A stretch of DNA of 26,409 nt from a virus: IMG/VR virus record IMGVR_UViG_3300035034_000103, positions 1-26,409 of that record; one strand, given 5' to 3'. Both the position numbers and the translations under genes were made by a program. Below are positions 6,160-14,839 of the stretch, piece after piece (the stretch's first letter is position 1; each line of letters starts with the position of its first letter). The notes under the pieces were generated by a model. The model ran no database searches and was not told the DNA's origin. It worked only from the letters and a program-made list of their open reading frames with translations.

Positions 6160-8514
6160 TTACTGCGTAAGCTCAGCTTGAGCTGCCTCAAACCTATTCC
6201 TCCACTCCTCTACCCACTTACTTACAGGTGTCGTAGTGTTGTTACGGAATGGTTTCCACCCCTCAGTGGGGGGCTGGTTATCCATCATGTTACTCTGACG
6301 CGAAGAAGACAGCTCTTCGATCTGCTTATCCTGATTCCTCAAGATCTCCATACCACCAGTGTTTCCCTGTTGCCAGAGGATGTAAACATTAGCTCCACTA
6401 GGCTCCAGTCCTGCCCTCTGTAGCCGGGGAGTCACAGATTGAGTGTGTTCCTTGAATACTTGGATAGCTTGGTTAGGATCTAGAGGATCAATACCTTCCT
6501 CTTGGGCCCGTGATGGGATCAACTGTAGTATCCCTGCTGCACCTGAACCTTGGTTGACAGCAGAGGCATTACCACCACTCTCCAACTGGATAGCTGCAAG
6601 GATATCACTGTTTACTTCTTCAGTTACGCCTTGACGACGTAGTACTTCTGGGACTTGTGCCTGCGCGGGATCAGGCCGTTGGATATTACGGGTAGCAATA
6701 CCCCCAACAGTCTCAGCTGCACCAGTGAATGCATCAATCTCAATGCCAGTAGCGGGGTCAGTGACCTCACCAGCCTGAGTGAATGTATCCAGCAGATCCT
6801 GCTGAGTGATAACTCCCGCGTCTACAAGTTTCCCGGCGTAGTTGGCAAAGGCTCTTGTGTACTTAACCAAGACATCATTAGGCTCCCTGCCAGGGCTGTT
6901 AACAGGATGGAGTGTGAGAGCCTCTTCCCTAATCTGCGGAACACCGATACCACCGTCCGGAGTAATCGGGAGGAAGAACATTGTCTTCTTCTCGTGATAT
7001 CCTTTAATCTCCTGAGCATGCTCAGTAAACTTCTTAAGATGGAGGTCTCTCCACTCACCTTCCTTGCTTTGTGTACGTGCTTGTGCCAGACCTGCATCAA
7101 ATGTCCTTGATAGTGTAGCAATCTTGTCACCATTGCCTCGTGGATCATTAGGCTTAGGCTTAAGAGTTGCGCTATGAATATCGACAACTTCATCTACTTC
7201 CTCCGGAGTACGTGCTCGCCGTTTAGAAGCCACCAGTGCCAGTGACTGAGATACGGCAGGGTTAACATCACCGATCTCTACCAACTGATCCATAGAGATC
7301 TGACCAGAGATCCAAGATTGAATCTTACTGAACTCAATAGACTGAAGCTGTTCGGCACTACGTTCGAGAGGGTCAGTTTGAGCTGCCAGCTCCCACACTT
7401 TCATGTTAGCTGACTCAGGATCGAACAGGGAGAACACTACATCAGAGGACATAGCACTGTTAGAGCCATCAGCACCTGTCATAGCTTGCATAGCACGGAC
7501 AGTAACCGGCATGTTAAGCTTCATGTACATATTCAGGGTCTTATCTGCCCGATCGAATACTTGCTGTTGATTGAAGTATTCAGGGATAGACTTATCACCT
7601 GTGATCATGCCGGTATAGCTATCACGGATAGCCAGCACATTCTCTTTCTTCTTGTTCAGCTCATCCCGACGGGCAGCTGTGAATCGACCAGTAGCCTTAA
7701 GCTCCTGCTCCTGATTCTTGATCACATCAAGGATACCGAGAGCATTCTGCTGAGCAGCAGACACAATATCAATTGCATCTTGCTCAGTGAACATAGCTCC
7801 TCGCGCAACACGAGAGAACTTAGCAGTGGTAGCTTGCTCCAACTTGTGCTTCATAGCAAAGGTCAGGTCAGAGATAGTAGCATTAAGGTTACCTACTACT
7901 GCTGTGAACTTAGCCTCGTTAGCTACATACTCAGCGGCCTGATCTACTGTCCAGCCGTTGCTGCCATAGGTAGCATCCATGTGAGTACGGAGGGCAGCCA
8001 ACTGAGGATTTTCAGCAGGTGCTTCCTTCAAGGACTGTGACCGCAGGAACAACTCCTCAATGTCAGAAGAGATACCCAGGTTCTCAGCACGGGACAGCAT
8101 AGATCGACGGAGCGTGTTCATCCGTGTGGAGAACCCTCCCTCACTCAGGATGCCAGTACGTCGTGCTTGCTTAAGGAAGTCTTGCTCCTTCTGCAATGCC
8201 TTGAGTGTCTGTCTCTCATCATCAGTGATCTCACCGTCGCTAGAGATGTCAGTTAAAAGTTGACTAGCGTGTTGCTCAGTGTTGAGTGCAGATTGACGCT
8301 CTTCGAGGAGATCATTGATCCCCCCGACAGCACCGCCTATAGCTTGATCTGTCCGTACCTCACGGCCACGGGCAGCTGCACCAGTAAGCAGGTTACCTGC
8401 CACCTTAACAGCATTCTCAAGGCCACCCAGGCGAATAACATCGCTAGTGTCCCCAGCAACTGCTGCTCTACCGCCGCCAGCACTAGGTACTGGAGTATCT
8501 TGTACAAATGCCAT
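6160..8514 (-). CDS. Internal virion protein (784 aa) with C-terminal lytic transglycosylase domain
   Basis: Probable ejection-complex protein that opens peptidoglycan during DNA entry. Residues about 1-600 are mostly helical, Ala/Gln/Glu-rich and without recognised domains, as in T7 gp15/gp16-type proteins. At about 636-725 a soluble-lytic-transglycosylase-like domain is visible: AAIQLESGGNASAVN (catalytic Glu about 645), GSGAAGILQLIPSRA and ANVYILWQQGNTGG. In T7 this domain lies at the N-terminus of gp16; here it is at the C-terminus of the smaller protein. GAGGAAT precedes the ATG, 2 nt after the 1664-aa gene. Assignment of the domain is firm; the equivalence to gp15 is by position. Confidence 0.85.
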   Translation of the reverse strand: MAFVQDTPVPSAGGGRAAVAGDTSDVIRLGGLENAVKVAGNLLTGAAARGREVRTDQAIGGAVGGINDLLEERQSALNTEQHASQLLTDISSDGEITDDERQTLKALQKEQDFLKQARRTGILSEGGFSTRMNTLRRSMLSRAENLGISSDIEELFLRSQSLKEAPAENPQLAALRTHMDATYGSNGWTVDQAAEYVANEAKFTAVVGNLNATISDLTFAMKHKLEQATTAKFSRVARGAMFTEQDAIDIVSAAQQNALGILDVIKNQEQELKATGRFTAARRDELNKKKENVLAIRDSYTGMITGDKSIPEYFNQQQVFDRADKTLNMYMKLNMPVTVRAMQAMTGADGSNSAMSSDVVFSLFDPESANMKVWELAAQTDPLERSAEQLQSIEFSKIQSWISGQISMDQLVEIGDVNPAVSQSLALVASKRRARTPEEVDEVVDIHSATLKPKPNDPRGNGDKIATLSRTFDAGLAQARTQSKEGEWRDLHLKKFTEHAQEIKGYHEKKTMFFLPITPDGGIGVPQIREEALTLHPVNSPGREPNDVLVKYTRAFANYAGKLVDAGVITQQDLLDTFTQAGEVTDPATGIEIDAFTGAAETVGGIATRNIQRPDPAQAQVPEVLRRQGVTEEVNSDILAAIQLESGGNASAVNQGSGAAGILQLIPSRAQEEGIDPLDPNQAIQVFKEHTQSVTPRLQRAGLEPSGANVYILWQQGNTGGMEILRNQDKQIEELSSSRQSNMMDNQPPTEGWKPFRNNTTTPVSKWVEEWRNRFEAAQAELTQ

Positions 8515-8516
8515 TA

Positions 8517-11500
8517 TTATTCCTCAGTAATACTTGATGTAGCCGGATGCAGTGAGTACCTACCACCGGACAAGATATAATCACGGGTGTAAGACTTAGC
8601 TTGACGGTCGAAATCGTCATCACCAGTCAGACCCTTGTTAAGTCTGTTAAGAATATCCCGACGTTCAGGACCTGTCTTACCGGCAAGGAGCCAGGACTGC
8701 ATCATCTTCAGTCGCTTAACATTACCGTCCATCATAAACTGCTGGTGTACCTTCTTAAGGTCAGACATCAGAGCTCTCTGTTCAGTACTGTTACTACGGC
8801 TATAGTCTTTCAAGGCCCAGTATGAAGTCTCGATGTCAGTCTCGAAGCCTAGGGCACGAGCTGCCTGAGTCTGGATGTTGGTCTCATCGAACCGGTTAGG
8901 ACCGATGAGTACATTACCTTGACGGCTCAGTACACCAACATCATGCAACCAGATAGCCTTCCGTGCGTTACTCCAGGTGGAGCTGATAGCAGCAACATCA
9001 TCCAGTACTTGCAATGACTCTGCACCAAACGTCTCGAGAGAAGGGTCAGCCTTCAGTGCTGCTGCTGCATGCACAAATGACTTACCGATATCACCCAGTC
9101 GCATCACCATGGAGGCTGAAGGACCGGCGAACAGTCTAGCTGCGTCTACACCAGAAGATCCAGTAGATATGAAGTCATAGATACCTTCAGCTACCCCAGC
9201 TACGTTGTTCTGCGAGGTGCCTGTGATAAGACTAAGGTCCTTGGAGAAGTTATTCTCCATACCTACCATCGTAGACAGCACACCTACCAGACCTTCGTTG
9301 ACCATCTCTTCAACCCAAGGGTTTTCTTCTTGGATCTGTTGAGGTGTCTTGCCAGCCTTGTCTGCCATAGCAGCATAGATGCTCTGAGACATCGGAACAC
9401 CTACCGCACCGTACATAGCCAGCTGTCCACCAAGTACACGAGCAGCCTCTCCCTGAGTCCACCGAGCGCCGGGGCGCTTCAACAGGCTAGGGATAAGAGC
9501 TTCATAGAACTTAGCGAATACCTGTGTGTACTGAAGAGGGATACCCATCCAGTTCTGCTGCCACACAGCTGCGTTAGCAGACTGCATGTTCATAGACAAA
9601 CGAAGGTGCTCGTCAAACAGCTCACGGGGGCCAGCAGTAGGTCCTAATCGACGACGTGCAATGTTGAAGGAAATCAGACGTGACATAAGCTCGCCTTCTG
9701 TGAAGAAGAACCGCCCCCCTTCAGCAATCTTCCTAAGGTTAGACATGGTTGTCCCACCTACAGACACTACGTTAGCATCATAATCAGCAGTACGCTTGAT
9801 AGAGTCATACAGACCTGTCTGGTCGAACATCTCTACCATGGATCTCAACTCCTCTTCAGGAGTCTTGGTGATCTTAGCCATAGTCTTGATCAAACCGGGC
9901 CAGTTACGCTTAGCACCAACGATGATAGCTCGCATCGCGAGTGCATCCTTCAGTGCGAATGGAGCATTCTTAGGGTCTATAGCTGATGCGATAGCTGCGT
10001 TCTGTACCTGGACCACCAGCTGACGGGCATTGAACATACCTAGCTGTGCGTTGAAGGTGAGACCTTTAAGCTGTTGTACAGGGTCCTTCTCGATCATACC
10101 ACGTACAGCATCCCTTGCTAGCTGTCGTGCTTTACTAGGATCTTTTCCTGCATACAGAGAATCAGCCCATGACTGCATCATTCCTTGAAACACACGCTCG
10201 TCTCCGGTGTTAACTCGGAGTTGGTTCATGATGTAGTCACGAGCGTCTTCCATCATTGCTTTCTTAGCAGGGCTCAGGTCGATATCTGACATGAAGTCAC
10301 GCTTATCAGTCAGGCCGATACGTCCTTCATTACGGGCCAGTGCATCAACAGAGTTAGTCCACCGCTGCATGATAGTAGAACGATACTCATTCATCGGCAT
10401 GATGGTTGAGATGTTAGCCATGTACCGCTGCACTGCAGTACCTGTGTCGACACGGTCAGGACGGTATACGCCATCATCACTACGTACCATCAACAGGTTA
10501 TCTTTACGCCGACCAGTGTACAGTCCACCGTACTCGTCAGAGTCGATGATCAGTTTCTCTAGGTCAGACATCTCACGGTCAGTCTTAGCAGCGATACGTT
10601 CGTTGGAGAGTGTAGTACGCAGCTCCCTTGCAAACTTCTCAGCATCAGCCTTAGTCTCAGTAGCGAACAGCGTCTGAACATTAGACGGATCAGAGTAGTC
10701 CTTAACGAAGCTGTAACCAGGCTTATAGATGCGAGGTACATACCCAGGCTTATAGTTCAGTACTTGCTTAGGCAGTGCATTAATACGTACACCATATCCA
10801 TCAGCCACTAGGCCGAACTTAATTACAGGACCGTCAGCACCGGTACGATGAGGATTCAGGAGTTCAACGATCTTATATCCAGAATCCTTCCATTCGTCGA
10901 TGGTCTTACGGATGTCACGCATGGGAGCATAAGCCTTATCGCCAGTAGCTACACCATTAGGCATCCAGATCATTTCTTGGTCAGTCAGATCAGCACCACG
11001 GAAGTTATCCCGAGGCTTAGCGATGAAGTCAGTCAGCTCACCATCAGCATTGGTGTACTGCATGCTCTTGAATCCCATGAAGTCCAAGTTCTTACGGACC
11101 ATGTGATCACGGAGAGTGTGCAGCTCATCCAGTACGAATCGCTTCTTGTAGTAAGCACGGATAACTTCAGAGTCTTGTGCCTTGATACTCAGCTTAGTCT
11201 CAACCAAACCATTCTCAAGCTCACCGATAGTGAACACACGACCTTGCTCATCACCAGTTAGTAACAGTGCATCGAGTTCAGCACGCTGCTGGGAAGTGAA
11301 CCCCTTGGTGATATTAGCGTCCAGCTTCTGCAGCTGTTGACCGATACGTGCAGCTTGGTCACCGGCAAAGGTAAGATCACCTACGAATCCACCCAATCTC
11401 TTGAATCGGAAGTCAGGGGACCAGATACCACTCATACGCTTAGCAACACGAGTGAACTGTGCTTCGTCAGCGATACCCTCGAAGTGTCCAGTATCACTGA

Positions 11501-13511
11501 GTGAGTACTCGTAGGTCAGAGAGTTATCTTTACCACTGCGGTTATACTTGACTGTGAATCCAGTGTTACCCTTCATCTCAAGTACTTCAACAGAGCGGAT
11601 AGCATCGTCAGCTTCTTCAGCTTCTTTCTTGATACGATCTATTACACGTTGCTGTACAGCCTTACGCTCGCCAGCAAGCAGTGCTTCAGGTGCAATCTCT
11701 TCCATCTCTGAGGCTAGACGCCAGATTGGAGTACCAAGACTAGAGTGAAGATCATCAATGAATTCATCAGACAGCCCCAGTGAGGTACGGTCTTGAGAGA
11801 TGCGAGCTGCTACACCAGCAACCTCAGACTTAGTCAGTACTTCTGCTACATCTGCAGTGCTAGATCGAGCCACATCATCAGCTACCGCTGTACGGCTCTC
11901 TACTGCCTTAGGAAGGCGTTGTTGAGCTGCCACTAGGCGCTGCTGCTCTCTACTAATAGCTTCGCGTATAGACTTAGCCAGAGAGTTAGGTTGGATACCT
12001 GCACGCAGCTTAACCAGTTCAGCACTGATGTCATCAATATTACGGTGTTTAGTCAGACGAGACTCAACGTTCTGAACACGAGTAGTGAGTGCCTTAGCAT
12101 TACTTACTTGAATGTCCAGCTCTTGCTGAATAACTTTCTTCTTGACAGGATCACGAGTCTGCTTGATGGTACGATCAAGTGCAGTGATCATCTGACGTGC
12201 ACGAGCCAGCTCACGAGGAAGTTCCTCAGAGGCTTTCTCTAGTGTACGCAGTGCCTTACGCTCTACGCCCTTACGAGCTTCCTTCAGATCAGCAATGAGC
12301 TGTCCGATATCCCGCTCAACAGAGTTCTTGTGCATCCGTGCCATCATATCAGAGATAGAGTCGAGTGATGCATTGAAGATAGATAGTTCAGAGTTACGGA
12401 AGGGAGAGGCAGTCATGGCTGAATCACTGCGGGACATACCAAGTACATCACCAGCATCAATACTCAGTCCAGAGTAGGTAGCAGCCTCAGCTGCAGCCTC
12501 GTCATTATCCAGTTGGGACATTTGATGAGGTACACTACGCTCTTTCTGTGCTTCATTGACAGCCCGCATGGCAGGATCTTTCAACTTCTTAGGCTGTACC
12601 CGTCTATTGCCAAGGGCCTTACCTAGGCTGATAAGCTCACTACCAAACAGTGCAATATCTGCAGCTGCAAAGACATCTCCGACCTCCATTAAGTACACTT
12701 CACCGACATAGTCACGTGAGAACAGTGTATTAACTACAGCAGGGATAACAGAGAAGTTATCATCAAATGCTTCTACCAGCTGGGGCAGGAGTGCATCAGT
12801 GAACACTACCTTCTGCATCTCAGGGTCCATGACTTGGAATTCTTGCACCAGTTGGAGGAATCCTTCACGATCAGCGAATTCTCCCTTGCCCATCAGGTCA
12901 GCAATATCATTAAAGTCATCAGGAGCCAGTGCTTGGGTAGTCCAATCCCAGATAGTCTCGGCCATACCACGTTCTTCAGCCAGCTGAGCTACCAAATCAG
13001 CAGCATAACGGTGCGAAGCGAACTTACGCTTACGAAGATCAGTGACAGAGTCAGAAGCGTACATCTCAGCTACTGTTTTCTGCACTGCATCAGGGTCTAG
13101 AAGCTCATCAAGCTCTGCCTGAGCCATATCACCCATGTTAGTCATGATCTGCATGACAGTTTCTTGGGTCTGAGGGTCATCAGACAGCACATTATCCCGA
13201 ATAAACTGACCTAACTGCTGCTCACGCTTCTGTTTGAAGGTGATAGCCTCTTGTTCTTTCAGTTCTTGGGGGTCACCCCCGCCCATGATCTCTGATTGAG
13301 AGCTAGCATAGGCATCTTGGAAGCTTTGTTCAGTGTTAGTACGGCGAAGAAGGGCTAGTTCGGTAGCCTGACGACGGTTCTCCGTCTCAGACCTTACCTG
13401 CTCCCTCATGATATCAAAGATTCCACCTTCACCGGGTGTATATTCTTCTGCTTCGCCATAAAGAGAGAGGTCAACCTCATTAGGGTCGATTACTTGTACA
13501 GGACCTGCCAT
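8517..13511 (-). CDS. Giant internal virion / ejection protein (1664 aa, T7 gp16-like)
   Basis: The largest gene of the window. The N-terminal third is charged and helical with long heptad-like stretches (about residues 395-560), the middle is mixed, and the C-terminal third has several amphipathic or hydrophobic helices (about 1170-1450, for example GGQLAMYGAVGVPMSQSIYA). Size, lack of signal peptide and position between a gp14-like and a transglycosylase gene suit the large inner-core protein that forms the periplasmic DNA channel in T7-like phages. No transglycosylase motif is seen in it. A GGAGGT ribosome site precedes the ATG. It is longer than T7 gp16 (1318 aa); other enzymatic domains cannot be excluded by eye. 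Confidence 0.75.
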   Translation of the reverse strand: MAGPVQVIDPNEVDLSLYGEAEEYTPGEGGIFDIMREQVRSETENRRQATELALLRRTNTEQSFQDAYASSQSEIMGGGDPQELKEQEAITFKQKREQQLGQFIRDNVLSDDPQTQETVMQIMTNMGDMAQAELDELLDPDAVQKTVAEMYASDSVTDLRKRKFASHRYAADLVAQLAEERGMAETIWDWTTQALAPDDFNDIADLMGKGEFADREGFLQLVQEFQVMDPEMQKVVFTDALLPQLVEAFDDNFSVIPAVVNTLFSRDYVGEVYLMEVGDVFAAADIALFGSELISLGKALGNRRVQPKKLKDPAMRAVNEAQKERSVPHQMSQLDNDEAAAEAATYSGLSIDAGDVLGMSRSDSAMTASPFRNSELSIFNASLDSISDMMARMHKNSVERDIGQLIADLKEARKGVERKALRTLEKASEELPRELARARQMITALDRTIKQTRDPVKKKVIQQELDIQVSNAKALTTRVQNVESRLTKHRNIDDISAELVKLRAGIQPNSLAKSIREAISREQQRLVAAQQRLPKAVESRTAVADDVARSSTADVAEVLTKSEVAGVAARISQDRTSLGLSDEFIDDLHSSLGTPIWRLASEMEEIAPEALLAGERKAVQQRVIDRIKKEAEEADDAIRSVEVLEMKGNTGFTVKYNRSGKDNSLTYEYSLSDTGHFEGIADEAQFTRVAKRMSGIWSPDFRFKRLGGFVGDLTFAGDQAARIGQQLQKLDANITKGFTSQQRAELDALLLTGDEQGRVFTIGELENGLVETKLSIKAQDSEVIRAYYKKRFVLDELHTLRDHMVRKNLDFMGFKSMQYTNADGELTDFIAKPRDNFRGADLTDQEMIWMPNGVATGDKAYAPMRDIRKTIDEWKDSGYKIVELLNPHRTGADGPVIKFGLVADGYGVRINALPKQVLNYKPGYVPRIYKPGYSFVKDYSDPSNVQTLFATETKADAEKFARELRTTLSNERIAAKTDREMSDLEKLIIDSDEYGGLYTGRRKDNLLMVRSDDGVYRPDRVDTGTAVQRYMANISTIMPMNEYRSTIMQRWTNSVDALARNEGRIGLTDKRDFMSDIDLSPAKKAMMEDARDYIMNQLRVNTGDERVFQGMMQSWADSLYAGKDPSKARQLARDAVRGMIEKDPVQQLKGLTFNAQLGMFNARQLVVQVQNAAIASAIDPKNAPFALKDALAMRAIIVGAKRNWPGLIKTMAKITKTPEEELRSMVEMFDQTGLYDSIKRTADYDANVVSVGGTTMSNLRKIAEGGRFFFTEGELMSRLISFNIARRRLGPTAGPRELFDEHLRLSMNMQSANAAVWQQNWMGIPLQYTQVFAKFYEALIPSLLKRPGARWTQGEAARVLGGQLAMYGAVGVPMSQSIYAAMADKAGKTPQQIQEENPWVEEMVNEGLVGVLSTMVGMENNFSKDLSLITGTSQNNVAGVAEGIYDFISTGSSGVDAARLFAGPSASMVMRLGDIGKSFVHAAAALKADPSLETFGAESLQVLDDVAAISSTWSNARKAIWLHDVGVLSRQGNVLIGPNRFDETNIQTQAARALGFETDIETSYWALKDYSRSNSTEQRALMSDLKKVHQQFMMDGNVKRLKMMQSWLLAGKTGPERRDILNRLNKGLTGDDDFDRQAKSYTRDYILSGGRYSLHPATSSITEE

Positions 13512-13516
13512 GTAAT

Positions 13517-14011
13517 TTACCTCCCAAAGACTTTAGCAGAGAACTTATCGAACTCTGGAGTCTGCTTAAAAATATTAAAACCTGTTTGAGCACCAGTGAA
13601 TGCTAGACTGGAGACTGCTCCGAAGGTCTGTGATGCTGCTGAACTCTGCTGTGCCTGATCAAGGAAGGACATCTTCTCTGTAGAGAGGCTAGACATCTGA
13701 TCCAAGAAGTTAAGGTTACTTGCGAAGTTAGTATTCAGGGCACCTTGGATACCCGCCAAAGAGGAACTGCCCATAGAACCGCGTGCAACGCCCTGTGACA
13801 GGTTTTCTGCTGCAGCCATACGTCTGGACCGGATAACCTCACGTCGCTGTCTGGCGGCTTGTAGGGACTCCTGACGACGGGCTACTGCTGCAGCCCTAGA
13901 CTGTGCCCGTGAAGCATCCTGTGCTGCATCAGCACTGTCCAGTGCTGCCTTGGTACCAAGGATAGTCCCCCCGATACTAGCAATAGCAGAAGCTGTACTT
14001 AAAAAACTCAT
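13517..14011 (-). CDS. Internal virion protein, T7 gp14-like (164 aa)
   Basis: An Ala/Ser/Gln/Arg-rich protein with a hydrophobic N-terminal helix (STASAIASIGGTILGTKAAL), a long polar helix rich in Arg/Gln (about 30-70), a repeat-like middle with SLAGIQGALNTNFASN, and a hydrophobic end. This composition is typical of the small inner-core proteins (gp14 class) of T7-like phages, which insert in the outer membrane during infection. GAGGAAT stands before its ATG. The assignment rests on composition, length and place in the tail-to-core gene order. Confidence 0.65.
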   Translation of the reverse strand: MSFLSTASAIASIGGTILGTKAALDSADAAQDASRAQSRAAAVARRQESLQAARQRREVIRSRRMAAAENLSQGVARGSMGSSSLAGIQGALNTNFASNLNFLDQMSSLSTEKMSFLDQAQQSSAASQTFGAVSSLAFTGAQTGFNIFKQTPEFDKFSAKVFGR

Positions 14012-14023
14012 TTATTATTCCTC

Positions 14024-14839
14024 TTAGAGACCAATACCGCCACCTAGTCCTACTCCGCCAGCTTCTCCAGGTCCCCCGACATCACCTTGTCCAGAGCCAG
14101 TGTCACCTTGTCCAGAGCCAGTGTCACCAATGCTGTCACCGAAGCCTTCATCATCGAAGGAAGAGATACCGCCAACAGGAGAGAAGTTACTATTACTTAC
14201 CTGACCAAATGAATCGTCTGCCCATCCGAATTTACTAAGTCCAAAGGCTGAAGTATCAGCGGGAGAGAAGTTACTATTACTTACCTGACCAAATGAATCT
14301 ACTGACAGTCCTTCACTAGCTAGATCGTTAACACTCATAGCTCCGAAGTTAGTACCACGGTACTCTCTACCAGAGATGCCAGTAAGTGATGCACCTTGCT
14401 TACTAAGAGTATTGCCTGAAGCTGCTAGGCCTGCTATCCCTTGGAATGCTAGACCTGCGACGGGACTAGCGAGAGGTCCTGCGAGAAGACCGAAGCCTAG
14501 GCCGGCAAGCTCACGTACTCCTAGTACACCTAGATTAGTAGAGAATGCGACATCCAAAGCACCCAGGACACCTAGCCCACTAAGGGGGCTTCGTCCTGTA
14601 CGGCCTGTGGTATCCCCTGCACTCTCCTCGAATCCTCCCTCACCCATAGCAGCTTGACTCGTGTCAGTGCGGGGAGTAGAGGGAGTAGGGGCATTAGGAG
14701 CTGCCGTACGCTGGAAAGAAGTTAAGATAGTTCTACGTGCAGCTTGACGACGGTTACGTGCAGCTTCAATACTGATGCGTGGTGTGTTCTGTCTGATAAT
14801 GTCTTGTCTATCAGGACTGTGAAAAATTGTATGTGCCAT
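14024..14839 (-). CDS. Gly/Ser-rich repeat protein, probable virion component (271 aa)
   Basis: Not recognised as a family. The N-terminus is basic and helical (IEAARNRRQAARRTILTSF). The middle, about residues 85-150, is hydrophobic and Gly/Ala/Leu-rich. The C-terminal half holds two exact copies of SFGQVSNSNFSP and two copies of GDTGSGQ, and ends in a Gly-rich tail (GGVGLGGGIGL). The gene starts at the tail tubular B stop and lies before the gp14-like gene, so a virion or ejection role is likely. The repeats suggest expansion by recombination or slippage. Confidence 0.6.
   Translation of the reverse strand: MAHTIFHSPDRQDIIRQNTPRISIEAARNRRQAARRTILTSFQRTAAPNAPTPSTPRTDTSQAAMGEGGFEESAGDTTGRTGRSPLSGLGVLGALDVAFSTNLGVLGVRELAGLGFGLLAGPLASPVAGLAFQGIAGLAASGNTLSKQGASLTGISGREYRGTNFGAMSVNDLASEGLSVDSFGQVSNSNFSPADTSAFGLSKFGWADDSFGQVSNSNFSPVGGISSFDDEGFGDSIGDTGSGQGDTGSGQGDVGGPGEAGGVGLGGGIGL
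14082..14123. repeat. 21-bp perfect tandem duplication
   Basis: TCACCTTGTCCAGAGCCAGTG occurs twice head to tail (14082-14102 and 14103-14123). It keeps the frame and encodes the duplicated GDTGSGQ in the C-terminal tail of the 271-aa protein. Copy-number variation between related phages would be expected. Confidence 0.9.
14178..14299. repeat. 38-bp perfect direct repeat, two copies
   Basis: The copies are at 14178-14215 and 14262-14299 and are identical over 38 bases; their starts are 84 bases apart, a whole number of codons. Both lie in the 271-aa virion-like gene and encode the repeated SFGQVSNSNFSP segment. Confidence 0.9.

Noticed and set aside
7486-8040. 184-aa + strand frame within the transglycosylase gene
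   Set aside because: Antisense shadow of a well-supported coding frame, with unusual Cys/Leu/Ser-rich composition and no ribosome site.
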